A stretch of DNA of 64,000 nucleotides from Paraburkholderia sediminicola (GTDB lineage Bacteria > Pseudomonadota > Gammaproteobacteria > Burkholderiales > Burkholderiaceae). The notes under the pieces are model-generated. The model made no database searches. It saw nothing but the letters and a program-made list of their open reading frames with translations, and was not told the DNA's origin. Within the stretch, counting starts at the first letter, position 1. Every line of letters starts with the position of its first letter. The stretch lies in NCBI RefSeq assembly GCF_902859805.1, contig NZ_CADIKC010000005.1, positions 310,001-374,000 of the forward strand. Direction: 5' to 3'. Positions 26,054 to 33,552 of the stretch are shown here, one piece after another. Made by a program: the position numbers and the translations under genes.

Positions 26054-26551
26054 ATGGAAGAACAGGACCGCGTCGCCGTCATGCAGCAATTCGGCCGCAC
26101 TTATCGGGCGTTCATGTCGGCGTTCGAGGCCCACGTGGGCCATCCGTTGCCGCGCTGGCGCATTCTGCTTGCGCTGCACGACCAGGCCGGCGAGTCGTCA
26201 CAGAAGCGCCTGGTCGAGCGCTTGCGCGTCGATCCGGGCGCGCTGACGCGGCAACTGAAAACGCTGGAAGGTTTAGGCTGGATTGCTCGCAGCATGGATA
26301 CGCGCGACAACCGCGTGACCAATGTGCGTTTGACCGAAGCGGGACGGTCGGCGACCGAAGCCAGCCTGCCGCGCCGCAATGCTTTTTTGCACGACACGAT
26401 GGCGGCGTTGCCGGACGAAGCGCTGAGCGCGTTGTCGGGGGCGCTGAAGATGCTGGAAGTGCGGATTGGCGAAGTGGCTGCTGCGACTGGCGCTGCGACC
26501 GCGCCGGCTGCCCAGGTGTCCGACACGGCGGAGGCCGATCCGGCTCGGTAA
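26054..26551 (+). CDS. MarR-family transcriptional regulator
   Basis: 165 residues with a winged helix-turn-helix (about 45-110): QKRLVERLRVDPGALTRQLK and the wing DTRDNRVTNVRLTEAG. The C-terminal tail after residue 145 is Ala/Thr-rich and probably disordered. Members bind palindromes as dimers and release them when a phenolic or drug ligand binds. It is co-oriented with the DHA2 exporter and likely transcribed with it, giving feedback control. Confidence 0.93.
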   Translation: MEEQDRVAVMQQFGRTYRAFMSAFEAHVGHPLPRWRILLALHDQAGESSQKRLVERLRVDPGALTRQLKTLEGLGWIARSMDTRDNRVTNVRLTEAGRSATEASLPRRNAFLHDTMAALPDEALSALSGALKMLEVRIGEVAAATGAATAPAAQVSDTAEADPAR

Positions 26552-26579
26552 GCTTAGGTCCGACTCAACGGCAACAAAC

Positions 26580-26607
26580 GGCGCGCCACCTTGCGGTGAA
26601 ACGCGCC
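26580..26607. terminator. hairpin between convergent MarR and deaminase genes
   Basis: GGCGCG (26580-26585) pairs with CGCGCC (26602-26607), with an inner CACC/GGTG stem. The minus strand downstream has a short T-rich stretch (GTTTGTTG). It sits between the two stops and may end both transcripts. Confidence 0.5.
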
Positions 26608-26620
26608 GGTTCTATCACGA

Positions 26621-27898
26621 TCAGAAGAACGTTTCGATCACTTCCGTGACGCGATACGACGGATCGACCACCAGCACTTGACGCCACTTGTCGAACGTCA
26701 GGCACGGATGCGAGATGTCGAACGCGATCATGTCGCCTACCTTCAGATCTGCGCCCGCGGGAATCCGCAGATACGCGTGCTGATCCATCAAGCCGAAAAT
26801 CTCCCAGCCTTCGCTCGCCGCGATATCGCGTGGCGCTTCGGTGCCAGGACGATAGTGGCGCGACGGCTCCGGCATGCCTGCATCGAACGCGGAATCGCGC
26901 TTGCCGAGGCCGATGATCGCGCGATCCGGTTCCGGAATCGACTGTACATACGCCCACAGTTGCAGCGCCGGCAGCAAGCCTTCGCCCATTTTCTTCGCCA
27001 CCGGATTGCGCGCGAAGATGTCCGTCTGCGCCTTGCGGTACACGCCGACGTCATGCGTCAGATAGCAGCCGGGCCGCAGCACGACTTCGACCTTGCCGGT
27101 CTCCGAGGCCTTCACGAATTCTTCCGCGACCACGTCGTACCAGGCCGAGCCGGCGCCTGACAGAACGGCCGGCGTGCGGGCAAAACGCCCTTCGTCGACA
27201 AGCGCGCGCGTTACAGCGACAGCGCTCTGCAGGAACTCGCGCACTTCGTGTTCTTCTTTCAGCACGCCTTCATACAATTCGACGCCCGCCAGCTTCAGCA
27301 CATCCGGATAGCGCGCGATTGCCTCGAGCACCGCATTGCGCTGCGCTTCATCGCGCACGCCGGTGCGGCCGCCCGGCACGCCGAGCTCGAGCAATACTTG
27401 CAGCGGCTTGCGTACCGACGTGAAAAACTGACCCAGTTGCTCGACGCCTTCGACCGAATCGACGAGGCAGAAGAACTCGAAATCAGGGTCGCTCAGCAAC
27501 TCGGCAATCATCATCATGTTGCGGCGGCCAACCAGCTGGTTAGCCATCAGGATCCGCGACACACCGCCGTGATACGCCGCGCGCACCTGATGCGCGGTGG
27601 CGAGCGTGATGCCCCATGCGCCGGTTTCGAGTTGACGGCGAAATAGCTGCGGCGCCATGGTGGTTTTGCCGTGCGGCGCGAGCTTGACTCCGTATTCCGC
27701 GACGAACGCCTGCATCCACTTCAGGTTGTGTTCCACGCGATCCGCGTACAGCACGGCGGCGGGCAGGCTCACGTCTTCGTTCAGCAGGTTCCACTCGAGG
27801 CGCGCGGCATCCGTGAGTTGGATGCTGGTGCCCGGAACCATGCCCAAGCCCTTGCTATAAGGATCAATCGTTGCGCCCTGATAGTTTGTAACTTTCAT
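26621..27898 (-). CDS. PLP-dependent amino acid deaminase (D-serine dehydratase/DSD1-like)
   Basis: 425 residues. An alanine-racemase-type N-terminal barrel with the PLP lysine in APHGKTTMAP is followed by a D-serine-dehydratase-like domain whose zinc ligands fit the HPC motif in FDISHPCLTFDKW. The family covers D-threonine aldolase, D-serine dehydratase and related D-amino-acid deaminases. The start at 27898 (MKVTNYQG) has GGGAG just upstream. It diverges from an RpiR regulator, D-aminoacylase and RidA-like gene set, so a role in degrading D-amino acids freed by the acylase is likely. Exact substrate is not readable. Confidence 0.9.
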   Translation of the reverse strand: MKVTNYQGATIDPYSKGLGMVPGTSIQLTDAARLEWNLLNEDVSLPAAVLYADRVEHNLKWMQAFVAEYGVKLAPHGKTTMAPQLFRRQLETGAWGITLATAHQVRAAYHGGVSRILMANQLVGRRNMMMIAELLSDPDFEFFCLVDSVEGVEQLGQFFTSVRKPLQVLLELGVPGGRTGVRDEAQRNAVLEAIARYPDVLKLAGVELYEGVLKEEHEVREFLQSAVAVTRALVDEGRFARTPAVLSGAGSAWYDVVAEEFVKASETGKVEVVLRPGCYLTHDVGVYRKAQTDIFARNPVAKKMGEGLLPALQLWAYVQSIPEPDRAIIGLGKRDSAFDAGMPEPSRHYRPGTEAPRDIAASEGWEIFGLMDQHAYLRIPAGADLKVGDMIAFDISHPCLTFDKWRQVLVVDPSYRVTEVIETFF

Positions 27899-27936
27899 GT
27901 CTCCCTGCTCCATCGTCCAGTTAAATCGAATCAAAG

Positions 27937-27990
27937 TTGACTTTACCATGTTACCGAAAGTACGATGGTTGGAGGAATGTTATTTAGTAC
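27937..27990 (+). promoter_or_regulatory. promoter and repeated motif in the D-amino-acid divergent region
   Basis: TTGACT (27937-27942), an 18-base spacer and TACGAT (27961-27966) make a plausible sigma-70 promoter for the RpiR/acylase genes. Two similar elements, ATGTTACCGAAAGTAC (27948-27963) and ATGTTATTTAGTAC (27977-27990), cover the -10 and start site. They share ATGTTA and GTAC and are 29 bases apart, a candidate operator pair for the RpiR protein. Confidence 0.45.
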
Positions 27991-28044
27991 CACGGTTTTC
28001 CGGAAGCGCTTTGTAAGCGTTCGCGAGACACCCCACAGCCTGCA

Positions 28045-28935
28045 ATGAACCTGACCGCCGAACCGCTGGCCTTCGATATCGTCGCGCGCATCGCCGAATG
28101 CGCGCCGGAACTGCGTTCGGCCGAACGGAAGGTTGCCGCGCTGATTCTCGACGACCTGACCGGCGCATCGCGCGCCAGTATTGGCGCGCTCGCCCAGCAG
28201 GCGGAGGTGAGCGTCGCGACCGTGACGCGCTTTGCCAAGGCGGTGGGTTGCCGCGACGTGCGGGAGTTGAAGCTGCGGCTCGCGCAGGCGGCCGCCGTTG
28301 GCCAGCGCTTTCTGCAGGCTGGCGGCCCCACCGACGCACCGGAGCCGATCGCCACCCGCGTATTCGACGAACTGCAAACCGCGCTTGCCCATAACCATCA
28401 ATTGCTCCGGCAGGCGCCTTTAGCCGAAGCCGCGGCCGCGCTGCGCGCCGCGCGGATGATCTACGTGTTCGGCATGGGCGGCGGTTCGACTGCATTGGCC
28501 GACGAAATGCGCTTCAGGCTCGTGCGCCTTGGCCGGCCGGTTGCGACCTATCAGGACGGCTTGTTGCAGCGCATGGTGGCGAGCACCGTGTCGCGCGAAT
28601 GCGTGGTGATCGCGCTGTCCACCACCGGGCGCGTGCCCGAAATGGTCGAGAACTGCAAGATCGCGCGCAGCTACGGGGCGACCGTGATCGCTCTCACCGC
28701 GCCGGCTTCACCGTTGGCCAAACTGGCCGATTGGGTGATTCCGATCGTCGCCTTCGAAACCGATTTCATTTACAAGCCGTCGTCGTCGCGTTACGCGATG
28801 ATGATGGCGCTCGATGTGCTCGTCACTGAACTTGCCGTGAGTCAGGGTGACGAGAGCCGCGAATTGCTGCGCCGCATGAAGCACGCGCTCGACGCGCACC
28901 GTGGCGGCGGCGACCGACAACCGTTAGGAGACTGA
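28045..28935 (+). CDS. MurR/RpiR-family regulator (HTH + SIS)
   Basis: 296 residues: N-terminal HTH_6 domain (about 15-85; AQQAEVSVATVTRFAKAVGC) and a C-terminal SIS phosphosugar-type domain (about 125-270; YVFGMGGGSTALADEM and IALSTTGRVPEMVENC). The family senses phosphorylated sugars or related metabolites; in this context an N-acyl-D-amino-acid or product is plausible. It starts 146 bases from the divergent deaminase gene and ends 3 bases before the D-aminoacylase gene, so it is cotranscribed with the acylase. Confidence 0.93.
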   Translation: MNLTAEPLAFDIVARIAECAPELRSAERKVAALILDDLTGASRASIGALAQQAEVSVATVTRFAKAVGCRDVRELKLRLAQAAAVGQRFLQAGGPTDAPEPIATRVFDELQTALAHNHQLLRQAPLAEAAAALRAARMIYVFGMGGGSTALADEMRFRLVRLGRPVATYQDGLLQRMVASTVSRECVVIALSTTGRVPEMVENCKIARSYGATVIALTAPASPLAKLADWVIPIVAFETDFIYKPSSSRYAMMMALDVLVTELAVSQGDESRELLRRMKHALDAHRGGGDRQPLGD

Positions 28936-28938
28936 TCC

Positions 28939-30420
28939 ATGCATTCGCATCCCGAAGCCGCCGATACGCTGATCGTCGGCGCGCAACTGTACGACGGCAC
29001 GGGCGCACCGCCGGTCGAACGCGACGTTGCGATCCGAGACGGCCGCATCGCCGCGATCGGCAATCTGTCGAACTGGCTCGCTGAAGAGGTGATCGAGGCG
29101 AACGGCCGCGCGCTGGCGCCCGGCTTCATCGACGTTCATACGCATGACGACACGCACGTAATCCGTTCGCCGCAAATGCTGCCGAAGATCACGCAGGGCG
29201 TGACGACCGTGATTGTCGGCAATTGCGGGATCAGTGCGTCGCCGGTGTCGCTGAAGGGCGATCCGCCTGATCCGATGAACCTGCTTGGCGAGCGCGACGC
29301 GTTCCAGTACCCGACTTTTGCTGCGTACGTCGAAGCGGTGAACGCCGCGCGTCCGGCAGTGAATGTCGGCGCGCTGATCGGACACACGGCGTTGCGCAGC
29401 AATCAGATGGACCGGCTCGATCGCGCGGCGACCGCGACCGAAATTGACGGCATGCGCGCGCAACTCGAAGAGGCGTTGTCGAACGGCGCGTTGGGCCTGA
29501 GCTCCGGGCTCGCCTACGGCTCCGCTTTCTCCGCGCCGACTGAAGAAGTGATGGCGCTGGCCGAGCCGCTCGCTGCCGCAGGCGCGCTTTACACGACGCA
29601 CATGCGCACCGAGTTCGACGCGATTCTCGACGCGATGGACGAAGCGTATCGGGTGGGCCGTCACGCGCATGTGCCGGTGGTGATTTCGCATCTGAAGTGC
29701 GCGGGGCCATCGAATTGGGGGCGCAGCGAAGAGGTGCTGAAGTCGCTTGAGGGCGCGCGTCGTTTGCAGCCGATCGGTTGCGATTGCTATCCGTACAACC
29801 GCAGTTCGTCGACGCTCGACGTGAAGCAGGTGACGGGTGACATCGACATCACGATCACGTGGTCGGAGCCGCACCCCGAGATGGCGGGCAAGCTGATCAG
29901 GGAGATTGCTGCCGAGTGGGGCGTCACGCAGCAGGAGGCCGGCAAGCGACTGCAGCCGGCGGGCGCGGTGTATCACAACATGTCCGAGGACGACGTGCGG
30001 CGCATTCTGTCGCATCCCGCGACGATGGTTGGCTCCGACGGACTGCCGAACGATCCGTTGCCGCATCCGCGGTTGTGGGGCGCGTTTCCGCGCGTGCTTG
30101 GACACTACGTACGTGACGCCGGTTTGCTGCCGCTTGAAGAGGCGGTGCGCAAGATGACCAGCTTGTCGGCGCGCCGTTTTGGTTTGGCGCAGCGTGGCGA
30201 GGTGCACATCGGTTATCACGCGGATCTGGTGTTGTTCGACCCGGCCAAAGTGCGCGACGCGGCGACTTTCGAGAAGCCGCAACAGGCGGCCGATGGTATC
30301 GATGCGGTGTGGGTGAACGGCGTGTTGGCGTATCGCGATGGCGCGGTGACCGGCGAACGGGCGGGGCATTTTGTAGCGCGTGGCGCGGCGTCGAAGGGTG
30401 ATGCGCACGGCGCATTTTGA
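28939..30420 (+). CDS. N-acyl-D-amino-acid deacylase (D-aminoacylase)
   Basis: 493 residues, an amidohydrolase-superfamily enzyme that hydrolyses N-acyl-D-amino acids to the D-amino acid and a carboxylate. Zinc-site marks: HTHDDTHV (HxH after strand 1), the Cys-containing VIVGNCGISASPV typical of D-aminoacylases, and the late catalytic Asp in VGSDGLPNDP. TTAGGAG precedes ATG 28939. Cotranscribed with the RpiR regulator; the RidA-like gene follows 78 bases later. The product could feed the PLP deaminase coded divergently. Confidence 0.93.
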   Translation: MHSHPEAADTLIVGAQLYDGTGAPPVERDVAIRDGRIAAIGNLSNWLAEEVIEANGRALAPGFIDVHTHDDTHVIRSPQMLPKITQGVTTVIVGNCGISASPVSLKGDPPDPMNLLGERDAFQYPTFAAYVEAVNAARPAVNVGALIGHTALRSNQMDRLDRAATATEIDGMRAQLEEALSNGALGLSSGLAYGSAFSAPTEEVMALAEPLAAAGALYTTHMRTEFDAILDAMDEAYRVGRHAHVPVVISHLKCAGPSNWGRSEEVLKSLEGARRLQPIGCDCYPYNRSSSTLDVKQVTGDIDITITWSEPHPEMAGKLIREIAAEWGVTQQEAGKRLQPAGAVYHNMSEDDVRRILSHPATMVGSDGLPNDPLPHPRLWGAFPRVLGHYVRDAGLLPLEEAVRKMTSLSARRFGLAQRGEVHIGYHADLVLFDPAKVRDAATFEKPQQAADGIDAVWVNGVLAYRDGAVTGERAGHFVARGAASKGDAHGAF

Positions 30421-30498
30421 TTTTTGTTTTCTGATTGATATGGCAAGCGGTTGTGGCATGGGTCGCGCCGCGTGCCGGACTTTTTAAGGAGTTGGATG

Positions 30499-30885
30499 AT
30501 GAAGCGATATGGCGTTGAAGGCGGCAAGGGTACCGGTGGTCAACATATGCCGTTTGCCCGGGCTGTCGAAGCGGATGGATGGTTGTTCGTTTCCGGGCAG
30601 ACGCCGATGGAAAACGGCGAAGTGATCAATGGCGGCATCGTCGAGCAATCGCACAAGGCGATTCAGAACGTGTTCGCTATCTTGAAGGAAGCTGGCTACG
30701 GGGCGGAGCATGTTGTTCGCTGCGGTGTGTGGCTGGATGATCCGCGTGACTTTGCTTCGTTCAATAAGGTGTTTCGGGAGTACTTCGGCGAGAATCCGCC
30801 GGCTCGGGCTTGTGTGGTTTCTTCGATGGTGATCGATTGCCGGATCGAGGTTGATTGCGTGGCTTATAAGAAGCCTTCGGCGTAA
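30499..30885 (+). CDS. RidA/YjgF-family enamine/imine deaminase
   Basis: 128 residues of the RidA family, which hydrolyses reactive 2-aminoacrylate-type enamines/imines released by PLP deaminases. The conserved Arg (PARACVV) and the Glu in IDCRIEVDCVA are present. Start: AAGGAG (30486-30491) favours the second of two adjacent ATGs (30499; the first is 30496). Its presence with a D-amino-acid deaminase fits a detoxifying role for the deaminase intermediate. Confidence 0.92.
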   Translation: MKRYGVEGGKGTGGQHMPFARAVEADGWLFVSGQTPMENGEVINGGIVEQSHKAIQNVFAILKEAGYGAEHVVRCGVWLDDPRDFASFNKVFREYFGENPPARACVVSSMVIDCRIEVDCVAYKKPSA

Positions 30886-30919
30886 AGGGTTTTTTGTTTG
30901 CTGCAGGCGCTGGGTAGGT

Positions 30920-31205
30920 TTTTTTTGCCTGCTCGGCGTTTGTTTGGCTGTGTTCTTGGGGTTTGGGTCTTTCTCCTTGTTCTGGGTTTGGTGCCTTTCC
31001 TTGAATTGTTAGTGGTCTATTAGCGTTGCCCCTGTGCGGGGCGGCACCTACTTTTCTTTGCTTGCCGCAAAGAAAAGTAGGCAAAAGAAAGCGGCTCAAA
31101 CCGCTAATGCTAAGTGGGCGCCGTAGCCTGCTACGGGTAGTGGTGCGACTGGAATCCGTGCTCTCCCACGTTCCGCGCTAGTGACAAAGGTGTCATCAGC
31201 TCCCA
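30920..31205 (+). repeat. inverted repeat, left copy
   Basis: Matches the reverse complement of 31500-31795. The core 31011-31140 is nearly identical to its partner; the outer (30927-30985) and inner (31140-31205) parts are diverged, and the left copy has about 26 extra bases near 30968-30995. It contains a perfect 15-bp hairpin, CCTACTTTTCTTTGC / GCAAAGAAAAGTAGG, at 31047-31081 with a 5-base loop, and a smaller GCGG-CTCAAA-CCGC at 31091-31104. No transposase. Confidence 0.9.
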
Positions 31206-31499
31206 CTCCGCACAGCGTGCGTCGCGGATGGGTCTGCATGGGAAACCACGGGCTTCGGTTTTGGTTTGTGGGGCCGTCGGCTTCGCGTCTCTGCATTCAG
31301 CCCGGAACACCCTCGTTAAACGATATGTCGGTGTGCTGAATCACCGCCCCTCCTCGCTACCCCCCGCCCCAATCCCAGCCACGGTCGCGTTCGCTTCTGC
31401 CGTTAGCGTTGGCGTTGCAATCGGAATCGAGATGGTGATGGCGGTGCAATGACGAGCCACGCCCCGTCGGCGAAGCGTAGGAGTTAAACGTAGGGGGAG

Positions 31500-31795
31500 G
31501 TTTTAAGAAGTACTCTTCGGCGCGCGCAGCGTCGCCGGAAGTATGACGCCCTTGTCACTGGCGTATGCACACGCACGAACACAGATTCCAGATGCACCAC
31601 TACCCGTAGCAGACCACGGGCCCCGCTTAGCATTAGCGGTTTGAGCCGCTTTCTTTTGCCTACTTTTCTTTGCGGCAAGCAAAGAAAAGTAGGTGCCGCC
31701 CCGCACAGGGGCAACGCTAATAGACCACTAACAAAGCAAGGAAAGGCCAAAGCCCCAAGAACACAGACAAACAAGCGCCGAGCAGGCAAAAAACA
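31500..31795 (-). repeat. inverted repeat, right copy
   Basis: Reverse-complement partner of 30920-31205, with the same 15-bp hairpin at 31659-31693. The copies are in opposite orientation, so the whole block could fold into a cruciform, or a read-through transcript from either flanking gene into a long stem. This looks like a non-autonomous dispersed element; I recall similar sequence in other Burkholderiaceae genomes but cannot verify that here. Confidence 0.9.
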
Positions 31796-31805
31796 CAAAC
31801 TTCCC

Positions 31806-32630
31806 TTATTGCCGCGCCAACCGCAAATTATCCGGCATAGGCAAATTAAAATTCGTCCGGAACGGATTGATATCCAGCCCGCCGCGCCGGGTATACCGCG
31901 CATAAACAGCTAGCTTCACCGGCCGGCAGGCCTTAAGCACATCGATAAAAATCCTCTCCACACACTGCTCATGAAACCCAGTGTGATTCCGATAGGAAAT
32001 GATGTACCTCAGCAAGCCCGCATGATCAATCTGCGGCCCAACATAGTGAATCTGCACGCTGCCCCAATCGGGCTGCCCCGTCACGGGACAATTCGACTTA
32101 AGCAGGTTGGAAACCAACGTCTCCTCGACCGGCGACTCGTCGAACGCAGCCTTCAGCAACGAAGCATCGGGATGATAAATGTCGGTATCGAGATCGAGCC
32201 GATCCAGCGACAAACCTTCAAACTCTTCCATCTGCAATTTGCCGAACTCATAGGGCGCCGCCAGATGAACCGACACCGTCGCGCCGCATGAAGCGGAAAC
32301 ATCCCGCTTGATCGTGTCGCGCACCACATCCATCGACTCGAAAGCCGTCTGCGCAAACGACCCCAGATAAAGCTTGAACGACTTCGACTCGACAATGTTC
32401 GGCGAATCAGCCGGCACAAAGAAAGTGGCCACCGCAATCTGCGGCTTGCCGCGCGCGTTCAGCCAGGAAAGCTCGTAAGCATTCCAGATGTCCGTGCCGA
32501 AAAACGGCAGCTGTGCGCCAATCCCAATCGCTTCGCGCGCATTCTTTCGGGCAATCGGAAAGAGCAGCGAAGCGTCATATTGTTCGGTGTAAGTGGAAGC
32601 CTTACCCAGCGGTGATTGTTCGGGTGTCAT
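31806..32630 (-). CDS. queF: NADPH-dependent preQ0 reductase QueF
   Basis: 274 residues, the bimodular (E. coli-like) form of QueF, which reduces 7-cyano-7-deazaguanine to 7-aminomethyl-7-deazaguanine in queuosine synthesis. The QueF motif ESKSFKLYL and the catalytic Cys in SNCPVTGQPDWG are present. The start at 32630 overlaps the stop of the 5'-nucleotidase gene upstream (ATGA). Cytoplasmic. Other que genes are not in this window, and no preQ1 riboswitch is seen. Confidence 0.96.
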   Translation of the reverse strand: MTPEQSPLGKASTYTEQYDASLLFPIARKNAREAIGIGAQLPFFGTDIWNAYELSWLNARGKPQIAVATFFVPADSPNIVESKSFKLYLGSFAQTAFESMDVVRDTIKRDVSASCGATVSVHLAAPYEFGKLQMEEFEGLSLDRLDLDTDIYHPDASLLKAAFDESPVEETLVSNLLKSNCPVTGQPDWGSVQIHYVGPQIDHAGLLRYIISYRNHTGFHEQCVERIFIDVLKACRPVKLAVYARYTRRGGLDINPFRTNFNLPMPDNLRLARQ

Positions 32631-33529
32631 GATGCGTTCACGATGCCACTCAGCACGTGCCCCGTCGCCGTCACGACGCGGGCCGATTCGCAATGGCCAA
32701 TTTGGTCGTCGAAGAAAAAGTCCGGCTCGAACTCGCGCAAAAATGCGCTCTTGTCGAGGCCGCCGAGAAACATCGCTTCGTCGATTTCGATGTTCCACGC
32801 CATCAATGTGCGGATCGCGCGCTCATGTGCCGGGGCCGAGCGCGCCGTCACCAAGGCCGTACGAATATGCATCGGTGCGGCTTCGTCCGCGAGTTTCTGC
32901 AGCCGGTGCAGTGCTTCGAGCAACGGCTTCAAAGGTCCATCCGCGAGCGGCAAATCCTTGTTGTGAATCTCATGGCCGACGAACGCACGCAAGCCATCTT
33001 TCTGAAAGATGCGCTCGGCTTCGTCGGAAAACAGCACGGCGTCGCCGTCGAAAGCAATCCGGATTTCATCCGGATACTTGCTCGCCATTTTCGCCGATTC
33101 GGGTAAGACGCGTGCGGCCGGAAATCCGGCGGCCAATGCATCGCGCACATCGTTCTGATTCGCGGACAAAAACAGCGAGGCGTTCAACGGCTTCAGATAG
33201 CCGAATGGCGCGCGCCCACGTGTGAATACGCCGCGCTCGATTGCGAGCCCATACTCCCTGCACGAATGAAATGCGCGCAATCCACTGATCGGATCGCTGC
33301 GCGACAGGATCACCACTTCGACCCGATGGCCGCCGGCATTCAAGGCCAGCAGCTTGCGGATCAGCGGAAACGCGACGCCTGGCTTGGCGGGCACGGCCAG
33401 CCGCTCGCGCTGCAACGCTTCGTACGCTTGCAGGTTGCCTTTCTCGTACACGCAGTTCTCTTCCTCGAAGTCGAACAGCGCGCGCGACGAGATTGCCACC
33501 ACCAGTTTGTCGACAAGCGAAAGAGCCAT
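32627..33529 (-). CDS. 5'-nucleotidase (cytosolic NT5C1-like family)
   Basis: 300 residues resembling the 5'-nucleotidase family related to cytosolic nucleotidase I, a HAD-fold phosphatase acting on nucleoside monophosphates. Visible HAD-like elements: VVAISSRALFDFEEEN, VILSRSDP, IAFDGDAVLFSDEAE (DxD) and FFDDQIGHCE (final acidic motif). It is coupled to queF by a 4-base overlap. Linking nucleotide dephosphorylation with deazaguanine metabolism is possible but only inferred from this coupling. Confidence 0.88.
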   Translation of the reverse strand: MALSLVDKLVVAISSRALFDFEEENCVYEKGNLQAYEALQRERLAVPAKPGVAFPLIRKLLALNAGGHRVEVVILSRSDPISGLRAFHSCREYGLAIERGVFTRGRAPFGYLKPLNASLFLSANQNDVRDALAAGFPAARVLPESAKMASKYPDEIRIAFDGDAVLFSDEAERIFQKDGLRAFVGHEIHNKDLPLADGPLKPLLEALHRLQKLADEAAPMHIRTALVTARSAPAHERAIRTLMAWNIEIDEAMFLGGLDKSAFLREFEPDFFFDDQIGHCESARVVTATGHVLSGIVNAS

Positions 33530-33552
33530 CTGCGCGTTTTAGTCCAGTAAGG

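Larger units (their letters stand above)
30886..31805. other. 920-base non-coding block between convergent ridA-like and queF genes
   Basis: No protein gene that I trust. The block is almost filled by two ~280-base inverted copies of one repeat, flanking a ~300-base centre. The copies reach from about 30 bases after the RidA-like stop to within a few bases of the queF stop. Short open frames exist in it (for example 31228-31452 plus) but coincide with repeat sequence and lack ribosome sites. Confidence 0.7.

Noticed and set aside
30761..31099. 112-codon minus-strand frame overlapping the RidA-like gene
   Set aside because: Begins inside the inverted repeat hairpin and runs antisense into the RidA-like gene; its N-terminus is the same as that of the frame at 31641 because both come from the repeat.
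30920..31795. Insertion sequence or composite transposon
   Set aside because: The inverted arms suggested it, but no transposase frame lies between them and no target-site duplication is visible. Kept as a repeat only.
31641..31913. 90-codon plus-strand frame with the same N-terminus
   Set aside because: Repeat-derived and continues antisense into queF; not a gene.
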